Assembly: GCA_021808195.1 (NCBI GenBank)
Contig: JAKBCE010000008.1
Span: 1-64,000, forward strand
Length of the DNA stretch: 64,000 bases
Reading direction: 5' to 3'
Source of the DNA: Pseudomonadota bacterium
GTDB lineage: Bacteria > Pseudomonadota > Gammaproteobacteria > Steroidobacterales > Steroidobacteraceae
The notes under the pieces are model-generated. The model saw only the letters and a list, made by a program, of their open reading frames with translations, ran no database searches and was not told where the DNA came from. The position numbers were made by a program, and so were the translations under genes. Every line of letters begins with the position of its first letter. Positions within the stretch are counted from its first letter, which is position 1. Positions 10,612-19,281 of the stretch are shown here, one piece after another.

Positions 10612-10668
10612 GGGCACCGCAGAGGTGCCCCTACGGGGGTGATGCAAGCGCCTGCCTCCGCGGCAGGC
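10612..10668 (-). promoter_or_regulatory. Tandem hairpins between miaA and hfq
   Basis: Read on the minus strand, the 143-bp miaA-hfq gap holds two inverted repeats in succession. GCCTGCC/GGCAGGC (10650-10668, 5-nt loop) comes first, then GGGCACC/GGTGCCC (10612-10630, 5-nt loop). The second is followed by an A-rich stretch, not a U-run, so neither is a textbook intrinsic terminator. They could be an attenuator, an mRNA-processing site or part of the hfq leader. Confidence 0.5.
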
Positions 10669-10711
10669 CAAAGCGATACGGAGGCTGAATATTAGCACCA
10701 ACCTGTCTGAT

Positions 10712-11683
10712 TCACAGTGCGAGCGTGGCCAGCTCGCGCCGGACGTCGCGGTTCCACGACAGGGCGTGTGCCTGCGGATCGAGCCATTCGGCGCAGGGCT
10801 CGGTACGCATCCAGGTGAACTGGCGCTTGGCCAGCTGACGGGTCGCAGCGATCGCCTGCTCGACCGCCTGGTCGAGGCCGCACTGCCCAGCCAGGTGGGC
10901 CCACAGCTGCCGGTAGCCCACCGAGCGCATCGAAGCATGCGCGGCGGTCAGATCGCCGCGCGCGTACAGCACCCGTACCTCCTCGAGCAAGCCCGCCGTC
11001 ATCATGGCGTGGAACCGCTCGGCGATGCGCTGGTGCAGCTGCGCGCGCTGCGGCGGCGCGAGCGCCCAGGCCCGCACCTCGAACCCCTGCAGGGGGCGCG
11101 CGCTGCGGCGCTGCAGATCCGACAGACGCTCCCCGGTGAGGCGGTGGACCTCGAGCGCCCGCTGGATGCGCTGTCCGTCGTTCGGGCTGATCCGCGCCGC
11201 CGCCGGGGCATCGAGCCGGGCGAGCTCGGCGTGCAGCGCGGGCCAGCCCTCGCGCGCCGCCCGCGCATCGAGCGCCTGGCGCAGCTCGGCCGAGGCCGGC
11301 GGCAGCGGCGCCAGACCGCGCAGCAACGCCCGCAGGTAGAGCATGGTGCCGCCGACGAGCAGCGGCACCCGCCGGCGGGCGTGGATAGCCGCAATCGCCG
11401 CGAGCGCATCCTGCACGAAACGCCCGGCGGAATACGACTCGGCCGGATCGCATACATCGATCAGGTGATGCGCCACCCCTGCGCGCAGCGCAAGCGACGG
11501 TTTGGCCGTGCCGATGTCCATGCCGCGATAGACCTGGGCCGAATCGACGCTCACGATCTCGACCGGCGCCTGCTCGGCGAGGCGCACCGCCCACTCACTC
11601 TTGCCGCTGCCGGTCGGGCCGGTGAGGATCAGCACCGGCAGCCGCCCGGCGGCAGGCCGCGCGCAGGCTTCGTGCCCCATCAT
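10712..11683 (-). CDS. miaA: tRNA dimethylallyltransferase
   Basis: 323 residues. MiaA adds the isopentenyl group to A37 of tRNAs reading UNN codons. The P-loop is GPTGSGKS, followed by the conserved DSAQVYRGMDIGTAKP, the GGTMLY segment and the tRNA-contacting RQLAKRQFTWMR near the C-terminus. I place the start at 11683, where ATGA overlaps the mutL stop codon, because residues further upstream in frame are mutL antisense and not conserved. This overlap implies translational coupling to mutL. Confidence 0.96.
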   Translation of the reverse strand: MMGHEACARPAAGRLPVLILTGPTGSGKSEWAVRLAEQAPVEIVSVDSAQVYRGMDIGTAKPSLALRAGVAHHLIDVCDPAESYSAGRFVQDALAAIAAIHARRRVPLLVGGTMLYLRALLRGLAPLPPASAELRQALDARAAREGWPALHAELARLDAPAAARISPNDGQRIQRALEVHRLTGERLSDLQRRSARPLQGFEVRAWALAPPQRAQLHQRIAERFHAMMTAGLLEEVRVLYARGDLTAAHASMRSVGYRQLWAHLAGQCGLDQAVEQAIAATRQLAKRQFTWMRTEPCAEWLDPQAHALSWNRDVRRELATLAL

Positions 11684-13458
11684 CGTCCTCGCAGAAACAG
11701 CTGATCGAGCTCCCGCAGCGTCAGCCGGGTCCAGGTCGGCCGGCCGTGATTGCACTGGTTGGCCCGATCGGTGCGCTCCATCTGGCGCAGGAGCGCATCC
11801 ATCTCCGCGAGCGTGAGCTTGCGGTGCGCATGAATGGCCGTCCGGCAGGCAAGCGTGCCCAGAAAACGCTCAGCGACCGTGTCGAGCGGACGCGCCGGAT
11901 CCTCTTGCGCAAGATCCTCGGCCATGGACTGCACGATCCGGACCACCTGCGCCCCGGCGAGCAGCGCCGGTACGCGCCGCAGGGCGAGCCGCGCCGGGCC
12001 AAGCGCATCGAATTCAAAGCCGGCCTGCACCCAGAGCGCGCGCTGCTCGAGCAGCCGCTCCAGATCGTAAGGCTTCAGCTCGACCACCAGGGGTTCGAGC
12101 AACTGCTGGGTGGGCAGCGCTCCGCGCTCGTGGGCGACCTTGAACTGCTCGTAGAGCACCCGCTCGTGGGCGGCGTGCATATCGACCAGCACCAGCCCGT
12201 CCGTGCTCTGCGCGAGGATGTAAATGCCGTGCAGCTGCGCCAGAGCCATGCCGAGTGGCGCCTCGCCACCGGATTCGCTGAGCGCCGGCGGGGACTCGCG
12301 CACGGCGGCGCTGAGCGCCCAGTCCCCCTGCCTCTGCCACGCCCCCTGCGCGGGGATGGGCGCACCGAACTCGAGCCGGCCTGGAACCGGCCGCATGGGC
12401 GGTGGCGCCGAGCCGGCGCCCGCCAGCAGCGCCGAGGCGTTCGCGGCCGGGCTGGCCATCGGCGCCGGGCGGGTCGCGGCGAGCGCACGCTCGAGCGCGC
12501 GCAGCACGAATTCGTGGATCTGGCGGCTATCGCGGAAGCGCACCTCGAGCTTGGCCGGATGCGCGTTCACATCGACCAGGCGAGGCTCGATCGTCAGGTG
12601 CAGCACGTAGGCCGGGTGCCGGCCGTGATAAAGGACATCGCGATAGCCGAGCCGCGCCGCGCTCATCAACAGCTTATCGCGCACCGGCCGGCCGTTGACG
12701 AACCAGTACTGCTGATCGGGCTGCGCACGCGAGACGGTCGGCAGGCCGATCCAGCCCGTCAGCTGCACCGGCCCGGCCGCATGGCTCACCTCGAGCGCGC
12801 TGTCGAGAAACGCCGCACCGAGCAGCTGCCCGACCCGACCCCGTCCCTCGGCCGCAGGCGCATCGAGCACCACGCGCTCCCCGTTGCGCAGGCGCAGCGT
12901 GACCTCGGGGCGCGCCAGCGCCAGGCGCTCCATCAGCCGCGCAATGTGGCCGAGCTCGGTCTGTGCGGTGCGCAGGAACTTGCGCCGCGCCGGCACGTTG
13001 AAGAACAAATCGCGCATCTCGATGGTCGTGCCCGCCGGGTGCGGCGCCGGACGTACTGCGCTCATCGTTCCGCCCTCGACGATGACTTGCGCACCATGCG
13101 GGGCATCGCCGGTGCGCGAGGTGATACTGAGCCGGGCCACTGAGCCGATCGAGGGCAGCGCCTCGCCGCGAAAGCCGAGGGTGTCGATCGCTTCCAGATC
13201 GGCGAGCGAGGCGATTTTGCTGGTGGCATGCCGCGTCAGCGCCAGCGGCAGGGCCTGCGCCTCGATGCCGCAGCCGTCATCGCGCACGCGCACCAGACCC
13301 ACCCCGCCCTGCTCGACGTCCACCTCGATGCGGCGGGCCCCGGCGTCGAGACTGTTCTCGATCAGCTCCTTCACCACCGAGGCCGGCCGCTCGATGACCT
13401 CACCGGCGGCGATTTGATCGACGAGTTCGCTCGGCAGTACGCGAATGGGCATGGACAA
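11680..13458 (-). CDS. mutL: DNA mismatch repair protein MutL
   Basis: 592 residues. The N-terminal GHKL ATPase has the complete motif set: motif I ELIENSLDAGA, motif II RDDGCGI, motif III LGFRGEALPSI. Then the transducer domain ends near residue 330, followed by a low-complexity proline/alanine linker (about 335-400) and a C-terminal dimerisation domain containing ACRTAIHAHRKLT. No DQHA(X)2E(X)4E endonuclease motif is visible, so this is a non-nicking MutL as in E. coli, where MutH cuts; a MutH gene is not in the window. It starts the mutL-miaA-hfq-hflX-purA run. Confidence 0.97.
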   Translation of the reverse strand: MSMPIRVLPSELVDQIAAGEVIERPASVVKELIENSLDAGARRIEVDVEQGGVGLVRVRDDGCGIEAQALPLALTRHATSKIASLADLEAIDTLGFRGEALPSIGSVARLSITSRTGDAPHGAQVIVEGGTMSAVRPAPHPAGTTIEMRDLFFNVPARRKFLRTAQTELGHIARLMERLALARPEVTLRLRNGERVVLDAPAAEGRGRVGQLLGAAFLDSALEVSHAAGPVQLTGWIGLPTVSRAQPDQQYWFVNGRPVRDKLLMSAARLGYRDVLYHGRHPAYVLHLTIEPRLVDVNAHPAKLEVRFRDSRQIHEFVLRALERALAATRPAPMASPAANASALLAGAGSAPPPMRPVPGRLEFGAPIPAQGAWQRQGDWALSAAVRESPPALSESGGEAPLGMALAQLHGIYILAQSTDGLVLVDMHAAHERVLYEQFKVAHERGALPTQQLLEPLVVELKPYDLERLLEQRALWVQAGFEFDALGPARLALRRVPALLAGAQVVRIVQSMAEDLAQEDPARPLDTVAERFLGTLACRTAIHAHRKLTLAEMDALLRQMERTDRANQCNHGRPTWTRLTLRELDQLFLRGR

Positions 13459-13700
13459 AGCGGTGGTGTGAGGCGCGAGCGCTCGCGCGGCCGGCAGAGC
13501 CTACCAGGGATGGTCGGGCGCCGGACAGGCACGAGCGCGCCGCGAGCGGGGCGGGTGCGCGAGGCGCAGCCGTCGGTCTCGAATCGCCGTCATCCCGGCA
13601 CCGAACTCGCCCGAGGCGGAGCGTCGAAAAACTTGACATAGTCATCAGGAATGTGTCGCCACGACGCCTCAAGTGATTGTTTTAAAAGGGATTATTTTAT

Positions 13701-13716
13701 TGGCACACCATTTGCT
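13701..13716 (+). promoter_or_regulatory. Sigma-54 (-24/-12) promoter of the PEP-CTERM gene
   Basis: TGGCAC, five bases, then TTGCT gives the sigma-54 consensus with the GG and GC dinucleotides ten bases apart, as required. It sits in an AT-rich patch (13676-13720) unlike the rest of the 317-bp mutL/PEP-CTERM gap. It would start transcription near 13728, leaving a leader of about 48 nt before ATG 13776, with AGGAG at 13761-13765. PEP-CTERM genes are often linked to sigma-54 and the PrsK/PrsR two-component pair, which fits. I see no certain activator site upstream. Confidence 0.8.
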
Positions 13717-13775
13717 AAATCCGGAACCGGATACGGCTCTTCATCCTCGAATTCGAACATAGGAGATCTGATTAC

Positions 13776-14879
13776 ATGCTGAACTCAGGGGAATTTCGTG
13801 CCAGCATCCGACGCGCCGGTCCGCTCGCGGCCGCAGTCGCGCTTTCGCTCGCACCCTTTGCCACTCCGGCCTACGCGAGCCCGATCAACCTCGGCTCGGG
13901 CGTCGCCACGTACACCGGCCAGATCGCCACCTACCTGGTGGGCACCAGCGGCCTGTACGACATTACGGCCGTCGGTGCCAACGGCGGGCAGAGCAGCAAC
14001 GGCAACCTCGGCGGCATCGGTGCGCAGGTCAGCGGCGAGTTCAATCTCACCGCCGGGGAGCAACTGTTGGTGCTGGTCGGCGGGGCTGGCACCGCTGGCA
14101 CCGCCACCGGAACGGATGATGCGGGCGGCGGCGGCGGTGGCGGCAGCTTCGTTGTTCTGTCCTCCGGCAACGGCTTGCTGCCGCTGCTCGTCGCCGGCGG
14201 CGGGGGTGGCGGGGGCAGCGGCGCAGCGGGTCTGAACGCCTCGCTGGGCTCGAGCGGTGTGAACGGCAATCCCGGCAGTTCGGGCGCCACCGGCGGCGGG
14301 GGCAGCGCCGGCGGCAGCGCAGCACTCCCGTACGGTTACACCGGCGGAGGAGCCGGCGGCGGCGGTGGGGGTTTCAGCGGCAGCGGTCAAAACAGCGCCG
14401 GCGTGCAGAGCGCCAATGGCGGCTGTGGCTTCATCGCCTTCAATGCCGGGGAGCCGTCCGGTTATTGCGGCGCGCCCGGCGGCGATAGCAGTATCGGGGG
14501 CGGCATCGGCGGCACCGGCGGTGCGGGCGGCGGCGGCGGTGGCGGTGGCGGCGGCAGTAGCGGCGCTGGCACGGTCGGGCTCGGCGGCGGCGGCGGCGGC
14601 GGTGGCGGCTACAGCGGCGGTGGGGCCGGCAATGGCGGTGTGACTGCCGACACCGGTGGTGGTGGTGGGGGCGGCGGGTCGTACCTGGCCAGCACGGCCC
14701 TGCAGACCAGCGAGCACGCCGACGCAAACACCAACTCGGACCTGCTCGGCAATGGCCTGGTGCAATTCCGCGCCGTGCAGGCATCGGTTCCGGAGCCTGG
14801 CCCGCTCGGATTGCTCGGCGCCGGACTGCTGGCCTTGTTCGTCAGCGGACGGCGGCGGACACGCAACACGCAGGGCTGA
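13776..14879 (+). CDS. Glycine-rich exported protein with PEP-CTERM sorting signal
   Basis: 367 residues in three parts. There is an N-terminal signal peptide (about 1-33, cut after AYA). A body (about 35-335) is dominated by glycine with runs of six to ten G, spaced by Ser, Ala and Asn; its first 80 residues contain short beta-type segments such as SGLYDITAVGANGG. The C-terminus (about 338-367) is a PEP-CTERM signal: VPEPGP, a hydrophobic helix, then RRRTR. The signal is recognised by an exosortase (EpsH/XrtA family), usually with exopolysaccharide or biofilm loci elsewhere; none is here. The glycine-rich middle is typical of surface adhesin or matrix proteins. It interrupts the usual amidase-mutL neighbourhood on the opposite strand. 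Confidence 0.85.
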   Translation: MLNSGEFRASIRRAGPLAAAVALSLAPFATPAYASPINLGSGVATYTGQIATYLVGTSGLYDITAVGANGGQSSNGNLGGIGAQVSGEFNLTAGEQLLVLVGGAGTAGTATGTDDAGGGGGGGSFVVLSSGNGLLPLLVAGGGGGGGSGAAGLNASLGSSGVNGNPGSSGATGGGGSAGGSAALPYGYTGGGAGGGGGGFSGSGQNSAGVQSANGGCGFIAFNAGEPSGYCGAPGGDSSIGGGIGGTGGAGGGGGGGGGGSSGAGTVGLGGGGGGGGGYSGGGAGNGGVTADTGGGGGGGGSYLASTALQTSEHADANTNSDLLGNGLVQFRAVQASVPEPGPLGLLGAGLLALFVSGRRRTRNTQG

Positions 14880-14901
14880 TCGTCTCGCATCGACCCGTTC
14901 T

Positions 14902-14930
14902 CCCGCGGCCGGGTACTCCCCGGCCGCGGG
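14902..14930. terminator. Bidirectional GC-rich terminator hairpin
   Basis: A perfect 12-bp inverted repeat (CCCGCGGCCGGG / CCCGGCCGCGGG) with a 5-nt loop lies between the convergent PEP-CTERM and amidase genes. It lacks a strong T-run on either side, so it may act as a hairpin-type or processing terminator for both transcripts. Confidence 0.6.
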
Positions 14931-14958
14931 GGAGCGGCGTGCCGGGCGGCTGCGCCGA

Positions 14959-16179
14959 TTAGTGTCCGTTGCGCGCCACGAGGGTGCGCATGCGCGCGGC
15001 GCGCTCCTCGGCGAACAGCGTGCCGGCGGGAGGATGGCTGCGGAAATAGGCCAAGATGCCCGCGAAGATCGCATCAGCGATGCGCCTCTGGTACCAGGGC
15101 TGGCGCAGCTTCAACTCCTCGGCGGGATCGGACATGTAGTCGGTCTCGACCAGCATCGAGGGAATGGTGGGGGACTTCAGCACCACGAAGGCCGCCTGCT
15201 GCACGCTCTCCTTGTTGACCGGGACCGAGCTGCCGAGCGCGCGCAGCACGTCGCGCGCGGCCACCATGCTGTGCGCGATCGTCGTGGTCTGCGAGAGGTT
15301 GAGCAACACCGTTGCCAGCGTGTGCGACTTGCCCTGCAGTTTCACGCCGGCCAGCTGATCGGCGGCATTCTCCCGCGCGGCCAGAATGCGTGCCGCCTCG
15401 CTCGAGGCCCCGTGCAGCGACAGAATGTAGACCTGCGCACCCTTGATGTACGGATCCCCCACGTCGTTGACGTGGATCGAGACGAACAGATCCGCGTGAT
15501 CGCGCCGCGCGACCCGCATCCGATCGCGCAATGTCAGGTAGACGTCACTGTCACGAGTCATCGTGGCACGCATGCCGCGCTGCCGGTCGATGCGCTGGGC
15601 GAGCAGTCGGCCGATCGCCAACGTGATGTTCTTCTCCTCGGTGCCGTAGCGCCCGATGGTGCCCGGATCGATGCCGCCGTGGCCGGGATCGACGGTGATG
15701 ATGATGTCGCGGCCGTTATCGATGGGCGCGAGCCTTGCGGCGACCGGTCGCGGCAGCCCCGGCGCGCGCGCCACGCTCGGCGGACCGAAACCGCGCAGTT
15801 CGATCAGCAGCTGCTGTCCCCCACGCCTGGGCCGCAGCCACACCAGGCGCATGTGCGCGGCGCTCGCGGTGGTGAACACCAGACGCAGTGCACCGTTGGG
15901 CCGCAAACCCATGCGCACCTGATGAACCCACCCCCCGGCACGCGGCAGACTCAGGCCCGGTCCGGCCCGCGTGGCGAGCAAGTCGATCACCTCGCGGTCG
16001 GGGTGGTGCAAGCGGAAGTAATGGGCCCGAGTGAAGGCCGACAGCTGCAGTCGCGCGGTGGCCGCATCCCTCGAGTCCGACAGCCACAGATGATTCAAAT
16101 GCGCGACCGCACCCATGGCCGAGCCTGCCACGGTCAGGCCCAGCAGCGCGAGAGAGAGGTAAAAGACCTTCCTGATCAT
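14959..16179 (-). CDS. amiB: N-acetylmuramoyl-L-alanine amidase (AMIN + Amidase_3)
   Basis: 406 residues. A signal peptide (about 1-23) is followed by an AMIN peptidoglycan-targeting domain (about 25-135) and a zinc amidase_3 domain (about 160-385). Zinc ligands are visible in DPGHGG, the E of GTEEKNITL and the H of SIHVND, with the catalytic E in SMLVETDYMS. It cuts the amide bond between MurNAc and the peptide in the periplasm during septum splitting. Position after tsaE matches E. coli amiB, but AmiB/AmiC types cannot be separated by sequence alone. No C-terminal LysM domain is present. Confidence 0.93.
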   Translation of the reverse strand: MIRKVFYLSLALLGLTVAGSAMGAVAHLNHLWLSDSRDAATARLQLSAFTRAHYFRLHHPDREVIDLLATRAGPGLSLPRAGGWVHQVRMGLRPNGALRLVFTTASAAHMRLVWLRPRRGGQQLLIELRGFGPPSVARAPGLPRPVAARLAPIDNGRDIIITVDPGHGGIDPGTIGRYGTEEKNITLAIGRLLAQRIDRQRGMRATMTRDSDVYLTLRDRMRVARRDHADLFVSIHVNDVGDPYIKGAQVYILSLHGASSEAARILAARENAADQLAGVKLQGKSHTLATVLLNLSQTTTIAHSMVAARDVLRALGSSVPVNKESVQQAAFVVLKSPTIPSMLVETDYMSDPAEELKLRQPWYQRRIADAIFAGILAYFRSHPPAGTLFAEERAARMRTLVARNGH

Positions 16180-16230
16180 GGGCTTCGCGGCAGTCGTTGA
16201 TGTGTAATCTACGAGCCGCGCGCCCCGATT

Positions 16231-16716
16231 TCAACTGCAATCTTCGCCGCGCAGCGCCGCGAGGCGCGCCAGCCACGCCTCACCAAGCGGTGTCCCGGCG
16301 GTCAATTGCGCCGTATGGCCGACGGTGCCGACGCTCAGCGCCACGGTCAGATCCGCCGGCGGCAGGCTTGCGCCGCCCCGCTCCGGCCACTCAATCAGCC
16401 ACAGACAATCCGGCGTCGCCCACTCGGTGAGGCCGAGCTGCTCGAGCTCCTCGGCGCCACGCAACCGGTACAGATCGAGGTGCACCAGGGTCTTACCGCC
16501 GAGCGGATACAGCTGGAGCAGCGCATAGGTCGGACTGCGCACCGGGCCGAGGATGCCGCAGGCGTGCACGAAACCCTGCGCCAGGGTGGTCTTACCGGCA
16601 CCGAGGTCGCCCCGCAGATAGACCACCGTGAACCGCGCAGGCGTCTCGGGGCGGGTCTTTGCCAGGTCGGCCCCGAGGGCTGCAGTCTGCGCCGCATTGC
16701 TCAGAGATTCACGCAG
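16231..16716 (-). CDS. tsaE: tRNA threonylcarbamoyladenosine ATPase TsaE, apparent CTG start
   Basis: TsaE powers t6A37 synthesis on tRNAs with TsaB and TsaD. The Walker A motif is RGDLGAGKTTLAQGF, followed by SPTYALLQLY and the switch HLDLYRL. The first GTG (16626) would start inside the beta-strand before the P-loop. In-frame codons further upstream encode a normal TsaE N-terminus (NAAQTAALGADLAKT), but offer no ATG, GTG or TTG. A CTG at 16716 lies eight bases after GAGGAG (16725-16730), giving 161 residues, a normal family length. It overlaps the end of nnr by 16 bp, so coupling is likely. A sequence error that hides an ATG is the alternative. Confidence 0.85.
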   Translation of the reverse strand: MRESLSNAAQTAALGADLAKTRPETPARFTVVYLRGDLGAGKTTLAQGFVHACGILGPVRSPTYALLQLYPLGGKTLVHLDLYRLRGAEELEQLGLTEWATPDCLWLIEWPERGGASLPPADLTVALSVGTVGHTAQLTAGTPLGEAWLARLAALRGEDCS

Positions 16717-18179
16717 CGGCGCAACTCCTCGATGAGGTCTGCGGCGAGCAGCCCGCGCTGCCCGGCCGTCGCGGCGGCATCGCCGGCCTGCGCGTGCACC
16801 AGCACGCCGGCCCGGGCCGCCCGCCAGGGGTCACGGCACTGGGCGAGCAGCCCGGCGATCACCCCGGTGAGCACATCCCCCATCCCGGGACTCGCCATGC
16901 CGGGATTGCCGTGCTCGCACAGCGCCGGAACCGCCCCGGAGTGCCCGACGAGAGTCCCGGCCCCCTTCAGCACGACCGTGCCGCCATAGCGCGCGAGCAG
17001 CGCCTCAAGCGCCCCAAGACGATCCTGCTGCACCGCGGCGCTGCTCAGACCGAGCAGCCGGGCGGCCTCGCCCGGATGGGGCGTCAGAATCCACTCGCGC
17101 GCCTCGCTCGGCGGTGCCGAGGCGAGCAGGTTCAGCGCATCGGCATCGAGCACGAGCGGCTTGCCACTGGCGAGTGCGGCGGCGAGTGCAGCGCTCGCCC
17201 AGGCATCCTGGCCGAGACCCGGTCCGATGGCGATCAGATCGCAGTGCGCGGCGAGCGCGCCCAGGGATTGGCCGTCGGTGAGCGGCGTGCACATCAGCTC
17301 CGGCCGGGCGGCGAGCACGGCTGCGACATTCTGCGGGGCGACGGCGAGCGTGACCCGGCCGGCTCCGACGCGCAGACATGCCTCGCCGGCAAGGCGGGCT
17401 GCTCCCGGCATCCCCGGCCCGCCGCCGACGATCAGCACGTGACCGAAATCTCCCTTGTGCGCCGCACGCTGACGGCGCGGCAGGACCCGCTCGAGATCCG
17501 CTCTCACCAGCCGCTCGAGCTGCGGCACAAACGTCTCGGTCAGCCCGCCGGCAAGACCGAGCGCATCGAACCGCAGCACGCCGCAATGCTCCGGTCCCTG
17601 GCCCAGGAACAATCCGCTCTTCAGCGCCACGAACGTCATGGTGCACTCGGCACGCACGGCCTGCCCGAGCGGCTCGCCGCGATCGGCATCCAATCCCGAG
17701 GGCACATCGAGTGCGAACACCGCCCGACCGCAGCAGTTGATGGCGCGAATCGCATCCGCCAGCTCCTCGCGCACCGCACCGCTCAGTCCCGTGCCGAGCA
17801 GTGCATCGACCACCACCTCGGCGCCCGCCAGCGGCTGTGGCGTGAATGGCACGATCGCCCCGCCCGCGGCCTGCCAGTCCTGACAGGCCCGCAGCGCATC
17901 GGCGCGCAGCCGCTGCGGCGCACTCGCTGCAAGCAGCATCACCTCGTAGCCGGCGGCGCGCGCCAGGCGGGCCAGCACATAACCATCCCCGGCATTGTTG
18001 CCCGGCCCGCACACCACCGCGAGCCGCCGTGCGGCCGGCCAGCGCTCGCGCAGACAGCCGAGCGCCGCCGCACCGGCCCGCTGCATCAGCGTGTAGCCAC
18101 ACAGCCCGAGCGTCTCGAGTGCGGCGTGGTCCATGGCGCGCACCTGCGCGGAGCGATACAGGGAGACCGGCAACGTCAT
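16701..18179 (-). CDS. nnr: Bifunctional NAD(P)H-hydrate epimerase / ADP-dependent dehydratase
   Basis: 492 residues repairing hydrated NADH and NADPH. The N-terminal YjeF_N epimerase domain (about 1-215) has GPGNNAGDGYVLARL. The C-terminal ribokinase-like dehydratase domain (about 225-490) has GGGPGMPGAARL and a GMGDVLTGVIAGLLAQ segment in which the usual GTGD reads GMGD, keeping the catalytic aspartate. The start at 18179 is chosen because the epimerase fold begins there; upstream codons overlap queG. Together with queG, tsaE and the amidase it matches the E. coli yjeS-yjeF-yjeE-amiB order. Confidence 0.95.
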   Translation of the reverse strand: MTLPVSLYRSAQVRAMDHAALETLGLCGYTLMQRAGAAALGCLRERWPAARRLAVVCGPGNNAGDGYVLARLARAAGYEVMLLAASAPQRLRADALRACQDWQAAGGAIVPFTPQPLAGAEVVVDALLGTGLSGAVREELADAIRAINCCGRAVFALDVPSGLDADRGEPLGQAVRAECTMTFVALKSGLFLGQGPEHCGVLRFDALGLAGGLTETFVPQLERLVRADLERVLPRRQRAAHKGDFGHVLIVGGGPGMPGAARLAGEACLRVGAGRVTLAVAPQNVAAVLAARPELMCTPLTDGQSLGALAAHCDLIAIGPGLGQDAWASAALAAALASGKPLVLDADALNLLASAPPSEAREWILTPHPGEAARLLGLSSAAVQQDRLGALEALLARYGGTVVLKGAGTLVGHSGAVPALCEHGNPGMASPGMGDVLTGVIAGLLAQCRDPWRAARAGVLVHAQAGDAAATAGQRGLLAADLIEELRRCVNL

Positions 18180-18210
18180 GCGCTTGATTATACTGGTGCG
18201 TGAGGCCGCC

Positions 18211-19281
18211 ATGACTGTACCGACCCCTACACCCGAGGCGCTGAAGGCCGCACTCGCGGCACGCGCCGAGCAGCTCGGCTTCACCGGATTCGGGGTGAGC
18301 GGGGTGCAGCTGCGCGCCGACGAGCAGCACCTGCTGCGGTGGCTCGAGGCCGGCCTGCACGGGCAGATGCACTACATGCAGCGCCATGGCACGCTGCGCA
18401 GCCGACCGGCCGAGCTGTTGCCGGGCGCGGTGCGCGTCATCAGCGTGCGCCTCGATTACTGGCCGCAAGAGGCGCAGCCCGCTGCGGCGGTGCTCGCCGA
18501 CCCGACGGCCGCGTACCTATCCCGCTATGCGCTCGGGCGCGACTACCACAAGGTGATGCGCACGGCACTGGCGCACCTCGCCCGCGAGTTCGCCGAGCGG
18601 ATCGGGCCGTTCGGCTATCGCGTCTGCGTCGACAGCGCGCCGGTGCTGGAGAAGGCGCTCGCCCGCAACGCCGGTCTCGGTTGGATCGGCAAGCACACCA
18701 ACCTGATTGCGCGCGAGGCCGGCTCGTGGTTCTTTCTCGGGGAGATTCTCACCGACCTGCCGCTGCCGCTCGATGCGCCGGCGAGCGCACACTGCGGTTC
18801 GTGCTCGGCCTGTATCAGCGCCTGTCCGACGGCGGCGATTCTCGCGCCCTACCGGCTCGACGCCCGCCGCTGCATCTCGTACCTGACCATCGAGCTCGAC
18901 GGAGCGATTCCGCTCGAGCTGCGCGCCGCCATGGGCAACCGCATCTATGGCTGCGATGACTGTCAGCTGGTGTGTCCGTGGAACAAGTTCGCGCGCGCCG
19001 CCGCACATCCGGATTTTCGGGTGCGCCACGGGCTCGATGCGCCGCGTCTGCGCGAGCTGTTCGCCTGGAGCGCCGCTGAGTTCGACGCGCGCATGCGCGG
19101 CTCGGCCATCTATCGCATCGGCTACGAGCGCTGGTCGCGCAACATCGCAGTCGCGCTCGGCAACGCCCCAGCGGATCCGGCAGTGATCGGCGCGCTCGAG
19201 CTGCGCCGCGCGGCGGCCTCACCGCTGCTGCGCGAGCACATCGACTGGGCCCTCGCGCGCCAGCGGGCTGCGCGCACCTAG
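18211..19281 (+). CDS. queG: Epoxyqueuosine reductase QueG
   Basis: 356 residues. A cobalamin- and 4Fe-4S-dependent enzyme for the last step of queuosine synthesis in tRNA anticodons. The N-terminal cobalamin-binding domain includes YALGRDYH (about 108-115). Two ferredoxin-type clusters follow, CGSCSACISACP and CDDCQLVCPWN; the second carries the C-P typical of the family. GTG-AGG before ATG 18211 serves as ribosome binding site. It is divergent from nnr with only 31 bp between, so the two promoters must share or overlap sequence. Confidence 0.96.
   Translation: MTVPTPTPEALKAALAARAEQLGFTGFGVSGVQLRADEQHLLRWLEAGLHGQMHYMQRHGTLRSRPAELLPGAVRVISVRLDYWPQEAQPAAAVLADPTAAYLSRYALGRDYHKVMRTALAHLAREFAERIGPFGYRVCVDSAPVLEKALARNAGLGWIGKHTNLIAREAGSWFFLGEILTDLPLPLDAPASAHCGSCSACISACPTAAILAPYRLDARRCISYLTIELDGAIPLELRAAMGNRIYGCDDCQLVCPWNKFARAAAHPDFRVRHGLDAPRLRELFAWSAAEFDARMRGSAIYRIGYERWSRNIAVALGNAPADPAVIGALELRRAAASPLLREHIDWALARQRAART

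Noticed and set aside
13776..14879. Mycobacterial PE-PGRS-type protein
   Set aside because: Glycine richness is similar, but the signal peptide and C-terminal PEP-CTERM signal show a different family.
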